NCBI GenBank assembly: GCA_017308575.1
Contig: JAFKEQ010000002.1
Location: 470,017 to 534,016, forward strand
Direction: 5' to 3'
Origin: Afipia sp.
Lineage (GTDB): Bacteria > Pseudomonadota > Alphaproteobacteria > Rhizobiales > Xanthobacteraceae
Length of the DNA stretch: 64,000 bases
Shown one piece after another: positions 19,323-30,473 of this stretch; within the stretch, counting starts at the first letter, position 1, and the number at the start of each line of letters is the position of its first letter. A program made the position numbers and the translations under genes. A model generated the notes under the pieces. The model was not told the DNA's origin and did not search any database. It saw only the letters and a list, made by a program, of their open reading frames with translations.

Positions 19323-20567
19323 CTACCGCCGGAACCGCGCCACCAGTTCCACATGCGGTGTGTGGCGGAATTGGTCGACCGGCGTCACCGTATCGAGCTT
19401 GAACCCCGCGTCGATCAGAATGCGTGCGTCGCGTGCGAAGGTCACCGGATTGCAGGACACGGCGATCACGAGCGCGATCTTGCTGGCGGCCAGTTGCTGC
19501 GATTGCGCCTGTGCGCCCTGACGCGGCGGATCGAAAACCACGCCGTCGTAGTCGCGCAGTTCCTGCGGCACCAGCGGACGCCGGAACAGATCCCGTGCTT
19601 CGGCCTTGATCGGCTTCAGCCCCTGCGTGGTCTTCACCGCGTTCTGAAGGGCTGTGATCGCACCCTGATCGCTGTCGAACGCCGCGACTTTGAACTTCTC
19701 CGCAAGGCGCAGAGCGAACGGTCCGAATCCGCAGAACAGATCGGCGATGTGCTTCGCACCCTTGATGCGCGCGATGGCAAGCTCGGCGAGTGTCCGTTCG
19801 CCAAGCGCCGTCGGTTGCATGAAAGACCCCGGTGGCAGCGTGACCTGCGCCTTGCCGACCTGCGCGACCGGCGGTTTGCGCATGATCACCAGTTCGCCAT
19901 GGCGCGTGAGCCGCGCGAGATTGTGTCTTTCCGCAAGTTTTGACAGCGCTGTCAGCAGCGCCGTTCCGAGCGGGCCCGATCCGCGCACGTCGACGTCGAG
20001 GCCGTTGTCCGCGGCCGTCACCTGAATGTCGAGCGGCTTGCTGACGGGCCTGAGCAATTCAGCGATCTCGTTCGCGGCCTCGATCGCCCCGTGCATGGAC
20101 GGATCGAGGATCGGGCAGCGGTCGATGGCGATGATCTCGTGCCGCCCCGCCGCCGCGAAACCGACACGGAGGATGCCTTGCGGGCTTTGCCGGGCATGAA
20201 GTGTTATCCGGCGGCGGCCGGTGCCGTGCGCATCGACCAGTTCATCGACCTCGCAGGCGATGCCCGCCTGATTGAGGATGTCGACGACGAGCTGCCGCTT
20301 CCAGTTGCGATAGGCGGCGGGCTGCCAGTGCTGGATGGCGCAGCCGCCGCATGTGCCGAAATGCGGACAGAACGGTTCGATGCGCTCCGGGCTCGGCGCG
20401 ACGATATGCGCCAGTTCGCGCCGCTCCGGATGACCGGGCGAGGGGAGTACGTCAACGGTCTCGCCGCCAAGTGCATAGGGCACGTAGATGTTCGCACCGT
20501 CAGCGAACGCGACGCCATCGCCGAAATGGCCGACATGATCGATGGTGAGACGTTGAGGCATGACCAT
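19323..20567 (-). CDS. RumA/TrmA-family RNA (uracil-5-)-methyltransferase
   Basis: 414 residues. An N-terminal TRAM-like beta domain is followed by an iron-sulfur cysteine set ([10 protein letters not shown] plus a later Cys in RCPILDPS), the SAM-binding motif [13 protein letters not shown], and the catalytic loop [11 protein letters not shown], whose Cys attacks the uracil base. By family it methylates C5 of a uridine in 23S rRNA or tRNA; which position is unclear. Its start overlaps the tlyA stop by one base, indicating coupling. RlmC and RlmD subfamilies cannot be separated here. Confidence 0.9.
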   Translation of the reverse strand: MVMPQRLTIDHVGHFGDGVAFADGANIYVPYALGGETVDVLPSPGHPERRELAHIVAPSPERIEPFCPHFGTCGGCAIQHWQPAAYRNWKRQLVVDILNQAGIACEVDELVDAHGTGRRRITLHARQSPQGILRVGFAAAGRHEIIAIDRCPILDPSMHGAIEAANEIAELLRPVSKPLDIQVTAADNGLDVDVRGSGPLGTALLTALSKLAERHNLARLTRHGELVIMRKPPVAQVGKAQVTLPPGSFMQPTALGERTLAELAIARIKGAKHIADLFCGFGPFALRLAEKFKVAAFDSDQGAITALQNAVKTTQGLKPIKAEARDLFRRPLVPQELRDYDGVVFDPPRQGAQAQSQQLAASKIALVIAVSCNPVTFARDARILIDAGFKLDTVTPVDQFRHTPHVELVARFRR

Positions 20568-21298
20568 CAGCCGCGTCGCGCGCCGATGAAGAATTCGACA
20601 TTGCCGTCACCGCCCGCAATGGAAGACGGAAAGACCTTGATGTCGGTGCAGCCGAGCGATGCGGCGAAGGCGGCGATGTCGTCGCACGCCGCTTTATGCA
20701 CGGCCGCGTCGCGGATGATGCCCTTCTTCAGATGCTTCCTGTCGGCTTCGAATTGGGGCTTGATCAGCGCCAAGAGATGCATCGGCGCGGCGGCGAGCGG
20801 CAACACCGCCGGAAGGACCAGCTTGAGCGAGATGAAACTGGTGTCGATCACCACCACGTCGGGCCGGATGTCGAGACGCTTGCCTGCCAGCGAGCGGATG
20901 TCGGTTTCTTCCATCGAAACGATTTTCGGATGACCGTGCAGGCTGGAATGCAACTGCCCGCGCCCGACGTCGATGGCGTAGACAAGGCTCGCGCCGTTCG
21001 CGAGCAGCACTTCGGTGAATCCACCGGTGGATGCGCCGACATCGACGCAGACATGATCCTCGATCTCGATCGGATACTGTTCGAGCGCGCCGGCGAGCTT
21101 GACGCCGCCACGCGAGACCCATGGATGCGCGGGCTCCGCGAGAATTTCGGCGTCGGCATCGATCGTTTCGGATGCTTTGGTCACCGGCTTGCCGTTGGCT
21201 GTGACACCGCCTGCCTCGATGGCCGCCTGCGCGCGGGCGCGGCTCTCGAATAGGCCGCGTTCGACAAGGAGGATATCCGCGCGCTTGCGAGGGGTCAT
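20567..21298 (-). CDS. tlyA: TlyA-family rRNA (cytidine-2'-O)-methyltransferase
   Basis: 243 residues from the ATG at 21298 ([19 protein letters not shown]), the family's usual start; the frame is open further upstream but only through repeat DNA. An N-terminal S4 RNA-binding domain (about 1-65) is followed by an FtsJ/RrmJ-like domain with the SAM motif [14 protein letters not shown] and the conserved [15 protein letters not shown] segment. TlyA enzymes 2'-O-methylate cytidines of 16S and 23S rRNA. Downstream it is coupled to the rumA-like gene; dxs lies upstream. Confidence 0.93.
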   Translation of the reverse strand: MTPRKRADILLVERGLFESRARAQAAIEAGGVTANGKPVTKASETIDADAEILAEPAHPWVSRGGVKLAGALEQYPIEIEDHVCVDVGASTGGFTEVLLANGASLVYAIDVGRGQLHSSLHGHPKIVSMEETDIRSLAGKRLDIRPDVVVIDTSFISLKLVLPAVLPLAAAPMHLLALIKPQFEADRKHLKKGIIRDAAVHKAACDDIAAFAASLGCTDIKVFPSSIAGGDGNVEFFIGARRG

Positions 21299-21313
21299 TT
21301 GCTGCCTTCCTTC

Positions 21314-21422
21314 ACCTCTCCCGTGGGAGAGGTCGCCGAGCAAAGCGAGGCGGGTGAGGGCGTAGAATCTACGATAGATCCAGAGCCCCTCACCCCAACC
21401 CTCTCCCCGTCGGGGAGAGGGA
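21314..21422. repeat. REP-like palindrome (CTCTCCC...GGGAGAGG type)
   Basis: CACCTCTCCCGTGGGAGAGG is followed by GCGGGTGAGGG, a short spacer, then CCCCTCACCCCAACCCTCTC and a CCCCGTCGGGGAGAGG hairpin. The two arms are inverted relative to each other. A second element of this family lies at 27025-27165. It sits between dxs and tlyA in the same operon direction. Confidence 0.75.
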
Positions 21423-21457
21423 GTGCATCGCACATGCCGCACTCATAGCGCTAAAAC

Positions 21458-23395
21458 TCAGGCCAGTTTCACCTTTTCTGGTGCGTCCTTGCCGAGCGCC
21501 TCGAACACCTTCGCGACAATGCCCTTGGCGTCGAGTCCAGCCTGTTCGTACATCTTCGCCGGGGAATCGTGATCGATGAAGGTGTCCGGCAGCACCAGCG
21601 TGCGCACGCGCAGGCCCTTGTCGAGCGCGCCGTGATCCGCCAGCGTCTGCAGCACATGGGTGCCGAAGCCGCCGATGGCGCCTTCCTCGACGGTGATCAG
21701 TACCTCGTGCTCGCGCGCGAGTTTCAGGATCATGTCGAGATCGAGCGGCTTCATGAAGCGCGCGTCGGCGACGGTGGTGGAGAGGCCGAACGTATCGAGT
21801 TCGTCGGCGGCCTTGAGGCATTCGCCGAGCCGCGCGCCGAACGACAGCAGCGCCACCTTCGGCTTGCCTGCGCCCGCTTCGCGCACGATGCGGCCCTTGC
21901 CGATCGGCAGCGGCACGCCGACTTCGGGCATCTCGACCCCGCGGCCTTCTCCGCGCGGATAGCGCAGCGCGCTCGGCGCATCGTCGATCGCGACCTGGGT
22001 TGCGACCATGTGTACGAGATCAGCTTCGTCCGCCGCCGCCATGATGATGAAGCCGGGCAGAACGCCGAGGTAGGTGTTGTCGAACGAGCCGGCATGGGTC
22101 GGACCGTCCTGACCGACCAGACCCGCGCGGTCGATGGCGAAGCGCACCGGCAGGCGCTGGATCGCCACGTCATGCACGACCTGATCGTAGCCGCGCTGCA
22201 GGAAGGTGGAGTAGATCGCGCAGAATGGCTTGAAGCCTTCGGTGGCGAGGCCTGCGGCGAATGTCACCGCATGCTGTTCGGCGATGCCGACATCGAAAGT
22301 TCGGTTCGGGAATGACTTCTCGAAAATATCGACACCGGTTCCGCCCGGCATCGCGGCGGTGATGGCGACGATTTTGTCGTCCTTCTGCGCTTCCTTCACG
22401 AGGCTTTGGCCGAACACGGACGTATAGGACGGCGCGTTCGACTTCGCCTTGACCTGCGTGCCGGTGGCGACGTCGAACTTGGCCACCGCATGATATTTGT
22501 CGCTGGAAGCTTCGGCGGGCGCATAGCCCTTGCCCTTCTGCGTGACAACATGAATCAGCACCGGACCGTTGCCGGCATCGCGCACGTTGGTCAGCACCGG
22601 AAGCAGGTGGTCGAGATTGTGTCCGTCGATCGGGCCGACATAGAAGAAGCCCATTTCCTCGAACAGCGTGCCGCCGGTCACCATGCCGCGCGCATATTCC
22701 TCGGCGCGCAAGGCGCGGTCCTCGAAAAACTTCGGCAGCTTGTGCGCGAGGTTCTTGAGCGCTTCGCGGGCCGAGCCGTAAGTCTGGCTCGACAGCAGCC
22801 GTGCGAGATAGGCTGACATCGCGCCGACAGGCGGCGCGATCGACATGTCATTGTCGTTGAGAATGACGATCAGGCGCGACTGCATCGCGCCCGCATTGTT
22901 CATGGCCTCATAGGCCATGCCCGCGGACATCGAACCGTCGCCGATCACGGCGATGACGTTGTTGTCGCCGCCGGTAAGATCGCGCGCCACGGCCATGCCG
23001 AGGCCGGCGGAGATCGAGGTGGAGGAATGCGCCGCGCCGAACGGATCGTAGTCGCTTTCGGCACGCTTGGTGAAACCGGAGAGTCCACCGCCGGTGCGCA
23101 GAGTGCGGATACGATCGCGGCGGCCGGTGAGAATCTTGTGCGGATAAGCCTGATGGCCGACATCCCAGATGATGCGGTCGCGCGGCGTGTCGAACACGTA
23201 GTGAAGCGCGGTGGTCAGCTCCACCACGCCAAGTCCCGCGCCGAAATGGCCGCCGGTCACCGAGACCACGTCGATGGTTTCCTGGCGCAGTTCGTCGGCG
23301 AACTGGCGCAACTGCTCGGGCTTGAGCTTGCGCAGCAGGTCCGGCGTCGGCGCGGCGTCGAGGAGAGGGGTCTTGCTCGGGTGTGACACGTTCAT
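21458..23395 (-). CDS. dxs: 1-deoxy-D-xylulose-5-phosphate synthase
   Basis: First enzyme of the MEP isoprenoid pathway: joins pyruvate and glyceraldehyde 3-phosphate using thiamine diphosphate. 645 residues from [10 protein letters not shown]; an ATG three codons earlier is possible. Visible features are the TPP-binding [32 protein letters not shown], the catalytic Glu in [15 protein letters not shown], and the C-terminal transketolase domain ([13 protein letters not shown]). It is part of the conserved HDAC-xseB-dxs-tlyA-rumA run, all on the minus strand. Confidence 0.97.
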   Translation of the reverse strand: MNVSHPSKTPLLDAAPTPDLLRKLKPEQLRQFADELRQETIDVVSVTGGHFGAGLGVVELTTALHYVFDTPRDRIIWDVGHQAYPHKILTGRRDRIRTLRTGGGLSGFTKRAESDYDPFGAAHSSTSISAGLGMAVARDLTGGDNNVIAVIGDGSMSAGMAYEAMNNAGAMQSRLIVILNDNDMSIAPPVGAMSAYLARLLSSQTYGSAREALKNLAHKLPKFFEDRALRAEEYARGMVTGGTLFEEMGFFYVGPIDGHNLDHLLPVLTNVRDAGNGPVLIHVVTQKGKGYAPAEASSDKYHAVAKFDVATGTQVKAKSNAPSYTSVFGQSLVKEAQKDDKIVAITAAMPGGTGVDIFEKSFPNRTFDVGIAEQHAVTFAAGLATEGFKPFCAIYSTFLQRGYDQVVHDVAIQRLPVRFAIDRAGLVGQDGPTHAGSFDNTYLGVLPGFIIMAAADEADLVHMVATQVAIDDAPSALRYPRGEGRGVEMPEVGVPLPIGKGRIVREAGAGKPKVALLSFGARLGECLKAADELDTFGLSTTVADARFMKPLDLDMILKLAREHEVLITVEEGAIGGFGTHVLQTLADHGALDKGLRVRTLVLPDTFIDHDSPAKMYEQAGLDAKGIVAKVFEALGKDAPEKVKLA

Positions 23396-23822
23396 AATCC
23401 GCAATTTTTGGGGGCGTCCGGCCCGGCGAGAAATAAAGTGCCTGAAAAGTCCGAAACGGACCCGTGACTTATACCAATTCCAAAGTCATGCCAATACGTT
23501 AGGCAGTCCCGATAAGTCCCATGTTTTCAGGGGGAAAGACCCGGAACCGGGTAGGGGCTTTATGGAACGATAGCGGCCGCATCCACAATGTCGTCCCCGC
23601 GAAAGCGGGGACTCATCCTTCAAAACCCACAACGTCATCACCGGGCTTGTCCCGGTGATCCACGTCTTGTTGGCGACAGTTAAAACGTGGATGGCGGATA
23701 AACCCGGCTATGACGCCGAGTGTGGCGAAGCATCACGCTCTCTACTCAGCCCGGAGCTGGATCCCCGCTTTCGGGACGACCGGAGCTTACGCTCGATTCC
23801 GTGCGGCGACTCGCAGTTTGCC
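23396..23822. repeat. Intergenic stretch with composite REP elements
   Basis: 427 bases between dxs and xseB. From 23590 to about 23781 it is made of three palindromic pieces: GTCCCCGCGAAAGCGGGGAC, then GTCATCACCGGGCTTGTCCC with its GGTGATCCACG arm mirrored later by ACGTGGATGGCGG, then an inverted partial copy, ATCCCCGCTTTCGGGACGAC. The arms match each other across the block, as in bacterial interspersed mosaic elements. The 190 bases nearest dxs form its leader; I see no clear motif there. Confidence 0.7.
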
Positions 23823-24074
23823 TTACTGCACGTCGAGCGGTTCGGTGCCTGCCGCCTGTCCGGACGCATCGGTGGTGATCTTGTCCACCCGCGCTTCGGC
23901 CTGACGCAGCAGGTCCTCGCATCGGCGCTTGAGGCTTTCGCCGCGCTCATAGATCGCAACCGATTCCTCGAGCGGCACCTTGCCGTCTTCCAGGCGCTTC
24001 ACGATGGATTCCAGTTCCTCGATGGCGCGCTCGAAGCTGAGCTTCTTGACGTCCGCGTGGGTGGTGTCGGCCAT
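23823..24074 (-). CDS. xseB: Exodeoxyribonuclease VII small subunit
   Basis: 83 residues, typical length. The core KKLSFERAIEELESIVKRLE with GKVPLEESVAIYERGESLKR is the XseB helical-hairpin signature. The small subunit binds along the XseA large subunit, forming the exonuclease that degrades single-stranded DNA; xseA is not in this window. The gene lies between the HDAC-like gene and dxs, its usual place in alphaproteobacteria. Confidence 0.95.
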   Translation of the reverse strand: MADTTHADVKKLSFERAIEELESIVKRLEDGKVPLEESVAIYERGESLKRRCEDLLRQAEARVDKITTDASGQAAGTEPLDVQ

Positions 24075-24195
24075 GGTCGCTTCCCGCGTTGCGAATTTCG
24101 AGATCGGTATCTGCGCCGCGGAATCTAGGAACGATTTGCGGGCGCAATGTGGCGGCTGTTTAGCGCGATTGCGGTGTGCTGGAAAGCGCAGTCCG

Positions 24196-25125
24196 CTAGT
24201 TGTTCATCAGCGTGGCGACGTGCACGGCGACTGAATCCCGCAGTCCCTGCAAGTCGTAGCCGCCTTCCAGCACCGAGACGATTCGCCCCTGCGCGGACCT
24301 GTCGGCGATCTCCATCAGCTTGCGCGTGACCCACGCATAGTCTTCCTCGCGCAGTTCGAGGCTGCCGAGCGGATCGCGCCAGTGCGCATCGAAGCCTGCG
24401 GAAATCACGATCAGCTCGGGCGCGAAGGCTTCGAGCCGCGGCAGAATCGCAAGATCGAAGGCCTCGCGGAATTCGCGGCCGCCATTGCCGGCGCGCAGCG
24501 GCGCGTTGACGATTGTGTCGTCCTCGCCGCGCTCCTGCGTGCTGCCGGTGCCTGGAAATAGCGGCATCTGATGGGTTGAGGCATACATCACGCTGCCGTC
24601 GGACCAGAAAATCTCCTGGCTGCCGTTGCCGTGATGGACATCGAAATCCACCACGGCAGCACGCGCGATGCCGTACTTGCGCTGGGCATAGCGGGCCGCG
24701 ATCGCCGCGCTGTCGAAGAAGCAGAAGCCCATCGGCCGAGCGGTTTCCGCATGGTGTCCGGGCGGACGCGTGCCGACGAAAGCGTTGGTCCCGGTATTCG
24801 TCATCACCGCGTCGACGGCCGCGACGGAGCCGCCGACGGCGCGAAGCGCGGCTTCCAGCGAGCCGGGCGACATGCAGGTGTCGCCGTCAAGATAGACCAT
24901 GCCTTCCTTCGGCGAGATGTCGCGCAGTTCATCGATATATTCGTGGCTATGGCATAGCGCGACGGTATCGAAATCGCCGATCGGCGCTTCGTGCCGCACC
25001 AGCGTGTCGAACTTCTCATGCGCGAGACCTTCCGCGATGGCGCGGAGGCGATCCGGCCGCTCGGGATGCCCCTGTCCGGTCAGATGATTGAGGCCAGCGG
25101 AGTGATGATAATAAAGCGTCGGCAT
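24196..25125 (-). CDS. Histone deacetylase family protein
   Basis: 309 residues from the ATG at 25125 (MPTLYYHHSAGLNHLTGQGH), preferred over an upstream in-frame ATG that adds 30 unconserved residues. The zinc-hydrolase motifs are complete: RPPGHHAE with the catalytic His pair, DFDVHHGNG with metal-binding Asp and His, SAGFDAHWRDPLG and EGGYDLQGL. In bacteria these enzymes act on acetylated small molecules (acetylpolyamines, acetoin-related) or proteins; the substrate here is unknown. It is the first gene of the block leading to dxs. Confidence 0.93.
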   Translation of the reverse strand: MPTLYYHHSAGLNHLTGQGHPERPDRLRAIAEGLAHEKFDTLVRHEAPIGDFDTVALCHSHEYIDELRDISPKEGMVYLDGDTCMSPGSLEAALRAVGGSVAAVDAVMTNTGTNAFVGTRPPGHHAETARPMGFCFFDSAAIAARYAQRKYGIARAAVVDFDVHHGNGSQEIFWSDGSVMYASTHQMPLFPGTGSTQERGEDDTIVNAPLRAGNGGREFREAFDLAILPRLEAFAPELIVISAGFDAHWRDPLGSLELREEDYAWVTRKLMEIADRSAQGRIVSVLEGGYDLQGLRDSVAVHVATLMNN

Positions 25126-25162
25126 TTCAGGACTCGTCTTTCCGCTGTCGGGATGGCGATGA

Positions 25163-25927
25163 TCAGGCTTTCTTCTTGCGTGCGAAGAAAGCAGCGAAGG
25201 CGTTGCGGGCCTCATCGGATTTCAGCCGCTCGCCGAAATGATGCGACTCTTCATCCATCCGGCGCAACACGTCTTCGCGCGGGGGCTTGAGCAGCTTGCG
25301 CGTGAGCGCGACGGCTTCCTTCGGCAGCAGGCCGATTTCGCGCGCGATCTTGCGCGCTTCGACTTCGGTGTGGCCCGGCGCGACGACTGCATTGACGAAG
25401 CCAGCCTCTCGCGCTTCGTCCGCGCTGACGGTGCGGCCCATCACCAGCATCGCAAAAGCGCGCTGATGGCCCATGGTGCGCGGCGCGAGCAGGCTGGATG
25501 CGGCTTCCGGAACGAGGCCGAGATGGATGAAGGGGGTGGAGAAGGTCGCCGTCGTGCTGGCGAGCACGTAGTCGCAATGAAACAGCATGGTGGTGCCGAC
25601 GCCGACCGCGATACCGTCCACCGCGCCGATCAGGGGCTTCTCGTTGTAGGCGAGAGCCTTCAAAAATTGCGTCGCCGCCATCGGCCTTGCATCATCACTT
25701 GTCGCGGTGTTGGCCTTGGCGAAATCTTCCAGATCGTTGCCTGCGGTGAAAACGCCGGAGCCGCCGGAAATGACGATGCTGCGAATCTCCGGATCGGATT
25801 GCGCAGACGTAATCGCATCCGCGATTGCGGTGTACATCTTTTGCGTCAGAGCATTTTTCTTGTCCGGACGGCGCATCGTGATGATGCGTGCAGAGTCTTC
25901 ATCCGTGACAATCACATGGTCGGTCAT
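25163..25927 (-). CDS. Enoyl-CoA hydratase/isomerase family protein
   Basis: 254 residues with the crotonase fold: the first oxyanion-hole region GGSGVFTAGNDLEDFA and the second in AVDGIAVGVGTTMLFHCDYVLA. The position of the first catalytic Glu of classical hydratases reads GVGTTM, and PEAASSLLAP holds the second Glu, so the reaction may be isomerisation or hydration of a specific acyl-CoA. The C-terminus ends in FARKKKA. It is transcribed divergently from the glyoxalase-type gene at 26063. Confidence 0.85.
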   Translation of the reverse strand: MTDHVIVTDEDSARIITMRRPDKKNALTQKMYTAIADAITSAQSDPEIRSIVISGGSGVFTAGNDLEDFAKANTATSDDARPMAATQFLKALAYNEKPLIGAVDGIAVGVGTTMLFHCDYVLASTTATFSTPFIHLGLVPEAASSLLAPRTMGHQRAFAMLVMGRTVSADEAREAGFVNAVVAPGHTEVEARKIAREIGLLPKEAVALTRKLLKPPREDVLRRMDEESHHFGERLKSDEARNAFAAFFARKKKA

Positions 25928-26062
25928 GGTCGTTCCCTGAAATGCGGGAGGCGTTGCAGCATGGAGATGCTGGCGCCGCCTGAGAGCTTATCCTACATCA
26001 TCCGACAGAACGGCTATAATTGCCATTCGGTTTCTGCCGCTCTGCTGTGAAAGGATACTGCC

Positions 26063-27010
<948 letters not shown>

Positions 27011-27024
27011 GAACGCCTTTCCCT

Positions 27025-27165
27025 ACCTCTCCCCGTTTACGGGGAGAGGTCGCGAGCCTTCAGGCGAGCGGGTGAGGGGTGCTTATGATTTTTCACAACT
27101 GCCCCTCACCCGGAGGTCTTCGCTGCGCTCGACCTCCGACCTCTCCCCGCAAGCGGGGAGAGGTG
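27025..27165. repeat. REP-like palindromic element between convergent genes
   Basis: Hairpins CCTCTCCCCG...CGGGGAGAGG lie at both ends, with GGGTGAGGGG and CCCCTCACCC arms inside. The element spans nearly the whole gap between the VOC gene and the convergent acyl-CoA dehydrogenase, so it may also end both transcripts. Confidence 0.78.
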
Positions 27166-27198
27166 AAACAGTCAGCGCTTGATAATCAGGTGCCGTGC

Positions 27199-28983
27199 CT
27201 ACCCCTCCAGCACCGCATCTGCGCCGGTGGTCGCAGTAGCAGCATCCATGATGGTGCGTTCGAACGCGCCGGACTGCACAGTGACATTCTCCGCGAAGAA
27301 CCGCGCCAGCGTGACATAACGCCCGGCATCGCCTTGAACCGAGTCATCGCTGCGTGCGGCCAGCGCTTCCTTCGCGAGCGAACAGCCGCCGAGCGTGGTC
27401 GAGAACAGCCGTAGATAAGTCGTCGCGCCGGCCAGCGCTTCGGCGGGAGCGGTGGCGATCTTTTCCAACAGCCACTTGCTGGCGCGTTCGACGGACTCGA
27501 CTGCGTCGCGCAGTCTCGCGCCGGTGGTGCCGAACGCCGGATCGTTCGAGGCTTCGACCTTGGCGACGATGGCCTTCAACTCGCCGAGCAGATCCCACAC
27601 CGCTTCGCCGCCGCCCATCTGCAGCTTGCGCATCAGAAGGTCGTTGGCCTGCACGCCGTTGGTGCCTTCATAGATGGTGAGAATGCGCGCGTCGCGGATG
27701 TATTGCGCCGCGCCGGTTTCTTCCATGAAGCCCATGCCGCCGTGAATCTGCACGCCGATGCCAGCGACTTCGTTGGCGACGTCCGTCGAGAACGCTTTCG
27801 CCATCGGCGTCAGCAGCGCACCGCGCGCCGCGGCTTTCTCGCGCACCTTCGGATCGGTGGCGCGATGCGATACGTCGATGGCGACCGCGGTGGCGTAGCA
27901 GATGGTGCGTGCGGCGGCGGTGAGGCCGCGCATCAGCATCAGGTTCCGCTTCACGTCGGGATACATGATGATCGGATCGGAGCCGTCGCCCTTGTGGCCG
28001 AGCGCCTTGCCCTGCTTGCGCTCCTGCGCATAGGCGAGTGCGCGCTGATAGGCGCGATCGGCGAGGCCGACGCCCTGCAGGCCGACGCCGAGGCGCGCCT
28101 GATTCATCATGGTGAACATCGCCTGCATGCCGCCATTTTCCTTGCCAACGAGCCAGGCGATGGTGCCGCCCTTGTCGCCCATGGTCATGGTGCAGGTGGG
28201 GGAGGCGTGGATGCCGAGCTTGTGCTCGATCCCGCTGGCATAAATATCGTTGCGCGCGCCGAGCGAGCCGTCGGCGTTGACGAGATATTTCGGCGCAAGA
28301 AACAGCGAGATGCCCTTGGTGCCGGCAGGCGCGCCGGGCAGGCGGGCGAGAATGAAATGAACGATGTTGTCGCTCATGTCGTGGTCGCCATAGGTGATGA
28401 AGATCTTGGTGCCGAACAGGCGATAGGTGCCATCGGCCTGCTTTTCCGCGCGTGTACGCAGCGCGCCGACATCGGTGCCGGCTTGCGGCTCGGTGAGCTG
28501 CATGGTGCCGGGCCATTCGCCGGAGATCAGCTTTTCAAGATAGATCTTCTTCAACTCGTCGCTGCCATGGGCATCGAGAGCGTCGATCGCGCTCAGCGTG
28601 AGCAGCGGGCACAGGCCGAACGCCATGTTCGACGCGCTCCAGATCTCGTTCACGGCGGAATGCACCGCCAGCGGCAGGCCCTGACCGCCGAACTCTTCCG
28701 ATCCGGAGACCGCGTTCCAGCCGCCATCGCACCAGCGCTTGTAAGCGTCAGGCCAGCCCGGCGCGGTGATAACGCCCTTGTCGGTGAGCTCGATGCCGGC
28801 GCGGTCGCCGGGCTGGTTCAGCGGCTCGAGCACGTCGGTGGCGAACTTGCCGGCTTCCTCGATCACCGACGCGGAAAAATCGGCCTCGTAGCCATTATAA
28901 TGTCCGGCCTCCACGGCTGCCAAAAGCCCGGCGCCATGGTTGAGAGACAGGAGCATGTCGGTGATCGGTGCGCGGTAGGTCAT
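27199..28983 (-). CDS. Large acyl-CoA dehydrogenase (DmdC-like)
   Basis: 594 residues, the size of the long acyl-CoA dehydrogenase group that includes 3-methylmercaptopropionyl-CoA dehydrogenase (DmdC). The ATG at 28983 gives MTYRAPITDMLLSLNHGAG, the normal start. Visible features are the flavin/substrate region MQLTEPQAGTDVGALRTRAE, the helical domain RLGVGLQGVGLADRAYQRAL, GVQIHGGMGFMEETGAAQ, and the catalytic Glu in LTIYEGTNGVQANDLL. It oxidises an acyl-CoA at the alpha-beta position and passes electrons to ETF; the chain specificity is unknown. Confidence 0.92.
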   Translation of the reverse strand: MTYRAPITDMLLSLNHGAGLLAAVEAGHYNGYEADFSASVIEEAGKFATDVLEPLNQPGDRAGIELTDKGVITAPGWPDAYKRWCDGGWNAVSGSEEFGGQGLPLAVHSAVNEIWSASNMAFGLCPLLTLSAIDALDAHGSDELKKIYLEKLISGEWPGTMQLTEPQAGTDVGALRTRAEKQADGTYRLFGTKIFITYGDHDMSDNIVHFILARLPGAPAGTKGISLFLAPKYLVNADGSLGARNDIYASGIEHKLGIHASPTCTMTMGDKGGTIAWLVGKENGGMQAMFTMMNQARLGVGLQGVGLADRAYQRALAYAQERKQGKALGHKGDGSDPIIMYPDVKRNLMLMRGLTAAARTICYATAVAIDVSHRATDPKVREKAAARGALLTPMAKAFSTDVANEVAGIGVQIHGGMGFMEETGAAQYIRDARILTIYEGTNGVQANDLLMRKLQMGGGEAVWDLLGELKAIVAKVEASNDPAFGTTGARLRDAVESVERASKWLLEKIATAPAEALAGATTYLRLFSTTLGGCSLAKEALAARSDDSVQGDAGRYVTLARFFAENVTVQSGAFERTIMDAATATTGADAVLEG

Positions 28984-29505
28984 GGCATGGTCTCGCTGTT
29001 GGGGCAGTGCTCGGGCGGTCTGGTCCTGCGCGCATCGGTCAGGTCGAGGCACGCGTCTCTGCAATAAGCCGTTGTTCTGCGACGTTTTTCCTCGCGCCCC
29101 GGCTCTTATGGGAGGCCGTCTGGCGCACCCTGTCTTCCCATGAAACAGGCGGGGCCTCAACTGGCTGGGGCGCCGAAACCTGCGGAAGGGGACTTCGCGG
29201 GCAGGGCACCAGCCGCGTCGCCGCCGGATGTCATATTGCTGAAATTCTCTCGGCACGTTTGCAGGAGGGCGGATGCATCCCCTCAACAGGAACCGGCAAT
29301 CCGGGATGGATTTTGCCTGAAAAAGCGGGTTTCCCCTTTGCCGGAAAATGCTCTAAGACCAGCCCGGTTCTGATGAATCGGCGAGGCTCGCAGGTTTGAG
29401 GCGTAGCGTCGAAGCGCGCGGCTTTCGGCCGGGCCATCGGCCACCACGTTAAACGCGGCGGCGTGGTGATGGGGCATCCCCCGCCGATTGATCGTTCATC
29501 GCTGA
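28984..29505. other. Long non-coding stretch before tRNA-Gln
   Basis: 522 bases with no convincing gene. Open frames here give arginine-rich translations with no family signature. A CACCACG / CGTGGTG inverted repeat (29442-29468) lies 38 bases before the tRNA. The part nearest the acyl-CoA dehydrogenase is presumably its promoter and leader. Confidence 0.5.
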
Positions 29506-29580
29506 TGGGGCGTAGCCAAGCGGTAAGGCAGGGGATTTTGATTCCCCCATTCGGAGGTTCGATCCCTCCCGCCCCAGCCA
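29506..29580 (+). tRNA. tRNA-Gln (anticodon UUG)
   Basis: A 75-base cloverleaf: acceptor TGGGGCG pairs with CGCCCCA, the anticodon stem GGGGA/TCCCC encloses the loop TTTTGAT with TTG at 29538-29540, the T arm is GGAGG-TTCGATC-CCTCC, the discriminator is G, and CCA is encoded. The weak U-A first pair and G73 are typical of glutamine tRNAs. Confidence 0.96.
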
Positions 29581-30036
29581 GCCAGTGCGTGATTTAGAGA
29601 ATTTCTTTCTTTGGCGTGAGAAAGGCCGCGCCAATGGCGGGCTTTTCACGCGAGGTCATTCTCCGCAGAGACCGTTTTCCGCCAGCGCGGCTGAAATCGA
29701 GCGGTATTCTCTGGCCACCTGACAAAATATTCCCGTTTTTAAAGAACCAAAACTGGAGACAGGTTCGATAGCACTGAGTGCTGGCCAGAATGGCGAGAAA
29801 TTTCCGTCTCAACTGCGCTTTTCAGCGCGCGGAGAAGTCTGCTTTTGACCCGAAACGAACACTCGCTGAATAGCAAGAGTTCGAATCTCTCTTCAGGCGC
29901 GCAAAATTGCCACCGCTCAGAATAAAACCGCGAACTCTGTTGGCGGTGCTATCTCAGCTGATAACCCGCGCCGAAAGCTCTCCACGCAAGTCGTCGCACT
30001 CGCTTAAGGTTTCGATACTTCCAACATGCGGTTCGG
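29581..30036. other. Gene-poor stretch downstream of tRNA-Gln
   Basis: 456 bases with no gene I can support. An imperfect hairpin (GCGTGAGAAAGGCCGC and GGCGGGCTTTTCACGC) lies at 29613-29653. Around 29876-29900 there is a tRNA T-arm-like piece (AGAGTTCGAATCTCT) without the rest of a tRNA. The composition is more AT-rich than the flanks. It looks like decayed DNA beside a tRNA gene. Confidence 0.45.
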
Positions 30037-30306
30037 TCAGATAGCTTGGCAGCTTATTCTTTCCAGTTTTAACATCGCATTCCGTGCTGCTTGCAGCACG
30101 CCATCCGAATGGCCTGGATCGGTCATCACGCGCGATAGCGTCACAGCGCCGACCATCATGCACATGAGAGAAACTGCCAGATCGCGCGAGCCCTCATCGC
30201 CGACCACATTGGCGATGTTATCGAAATATTTCTCGAGGTGCTTGCTCAGACGAAATGCGCACGGCGCGATCGTTACGCCGATGCATGACGAGCGTCTGCA
30301 CGGCAA
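30037..30306 (-). pseudogene. Remnant of a TetR-type regulator (C-terminal part)
   Basis: An 89-residue open frame. Residues 20-80 (KHLEKYFDNIANVVG, then SLMCMMVGAVTLSRVMTDPG and VLQAARNAML) resemble the C-terminal ligand and dimerisation domain of TetR/AcrR regulators. The helix-turn-helix N-terminus is absent: the expected upstream region (30307-30400) does not encode it in any frame I can follow. I read this as a truncated gene, probably non-functional. Confidence 0.5.
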
Positions 30307-30401
30307 TCTTGGGCAAAAGAGGCTTCACGTCAGTGCACTTGTAAGCGCGGCAGTCGCCTCGACTTTCCCATCACGATGTGGAGATCGTGCTGCGAAGAAA
30401 G

Positions 30402-30434
30402 CCAGCCCTGACGCGGGGCAAGCATCAGGGCTGG
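30402..30434 (-). terminator. Hairpin after the transglutaminase-like gene
   Basis: A perfect 10-bp stem (CCAGCCCTGA / TCAGGGCTGG) with a 13-base loop. On the minus strand it is followed by CTTTCTTC, a short pyrimidine tail. It lies 40 bases after the stop of the gene at 30474 and probably ends that two-gene transcript. Confidence 0.6.
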
Positions 30435-30473
30435 AGCTACGTGAGCGCGATGTGCATCGTTAAAGCGATGTGA

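Noticed and set aside
28968..29399. Open frame of 143 codons on the plus strand before tRNA-Gln
   Set aside because: Begins inside the divergent acyl-CoA dehydrogenase gene, Arg/Gly-rich translation with no family signature and no ribosome site.
29876..29900. Second tRNA or an attachment-site copy of tRNA-Gln
   Set aside because: Only a T-arm-like AGAGTTCGAATCTCT is present; no matching acceptor, anticodon arm or CCA, and it does not match the tRNA-Gln 3' end.
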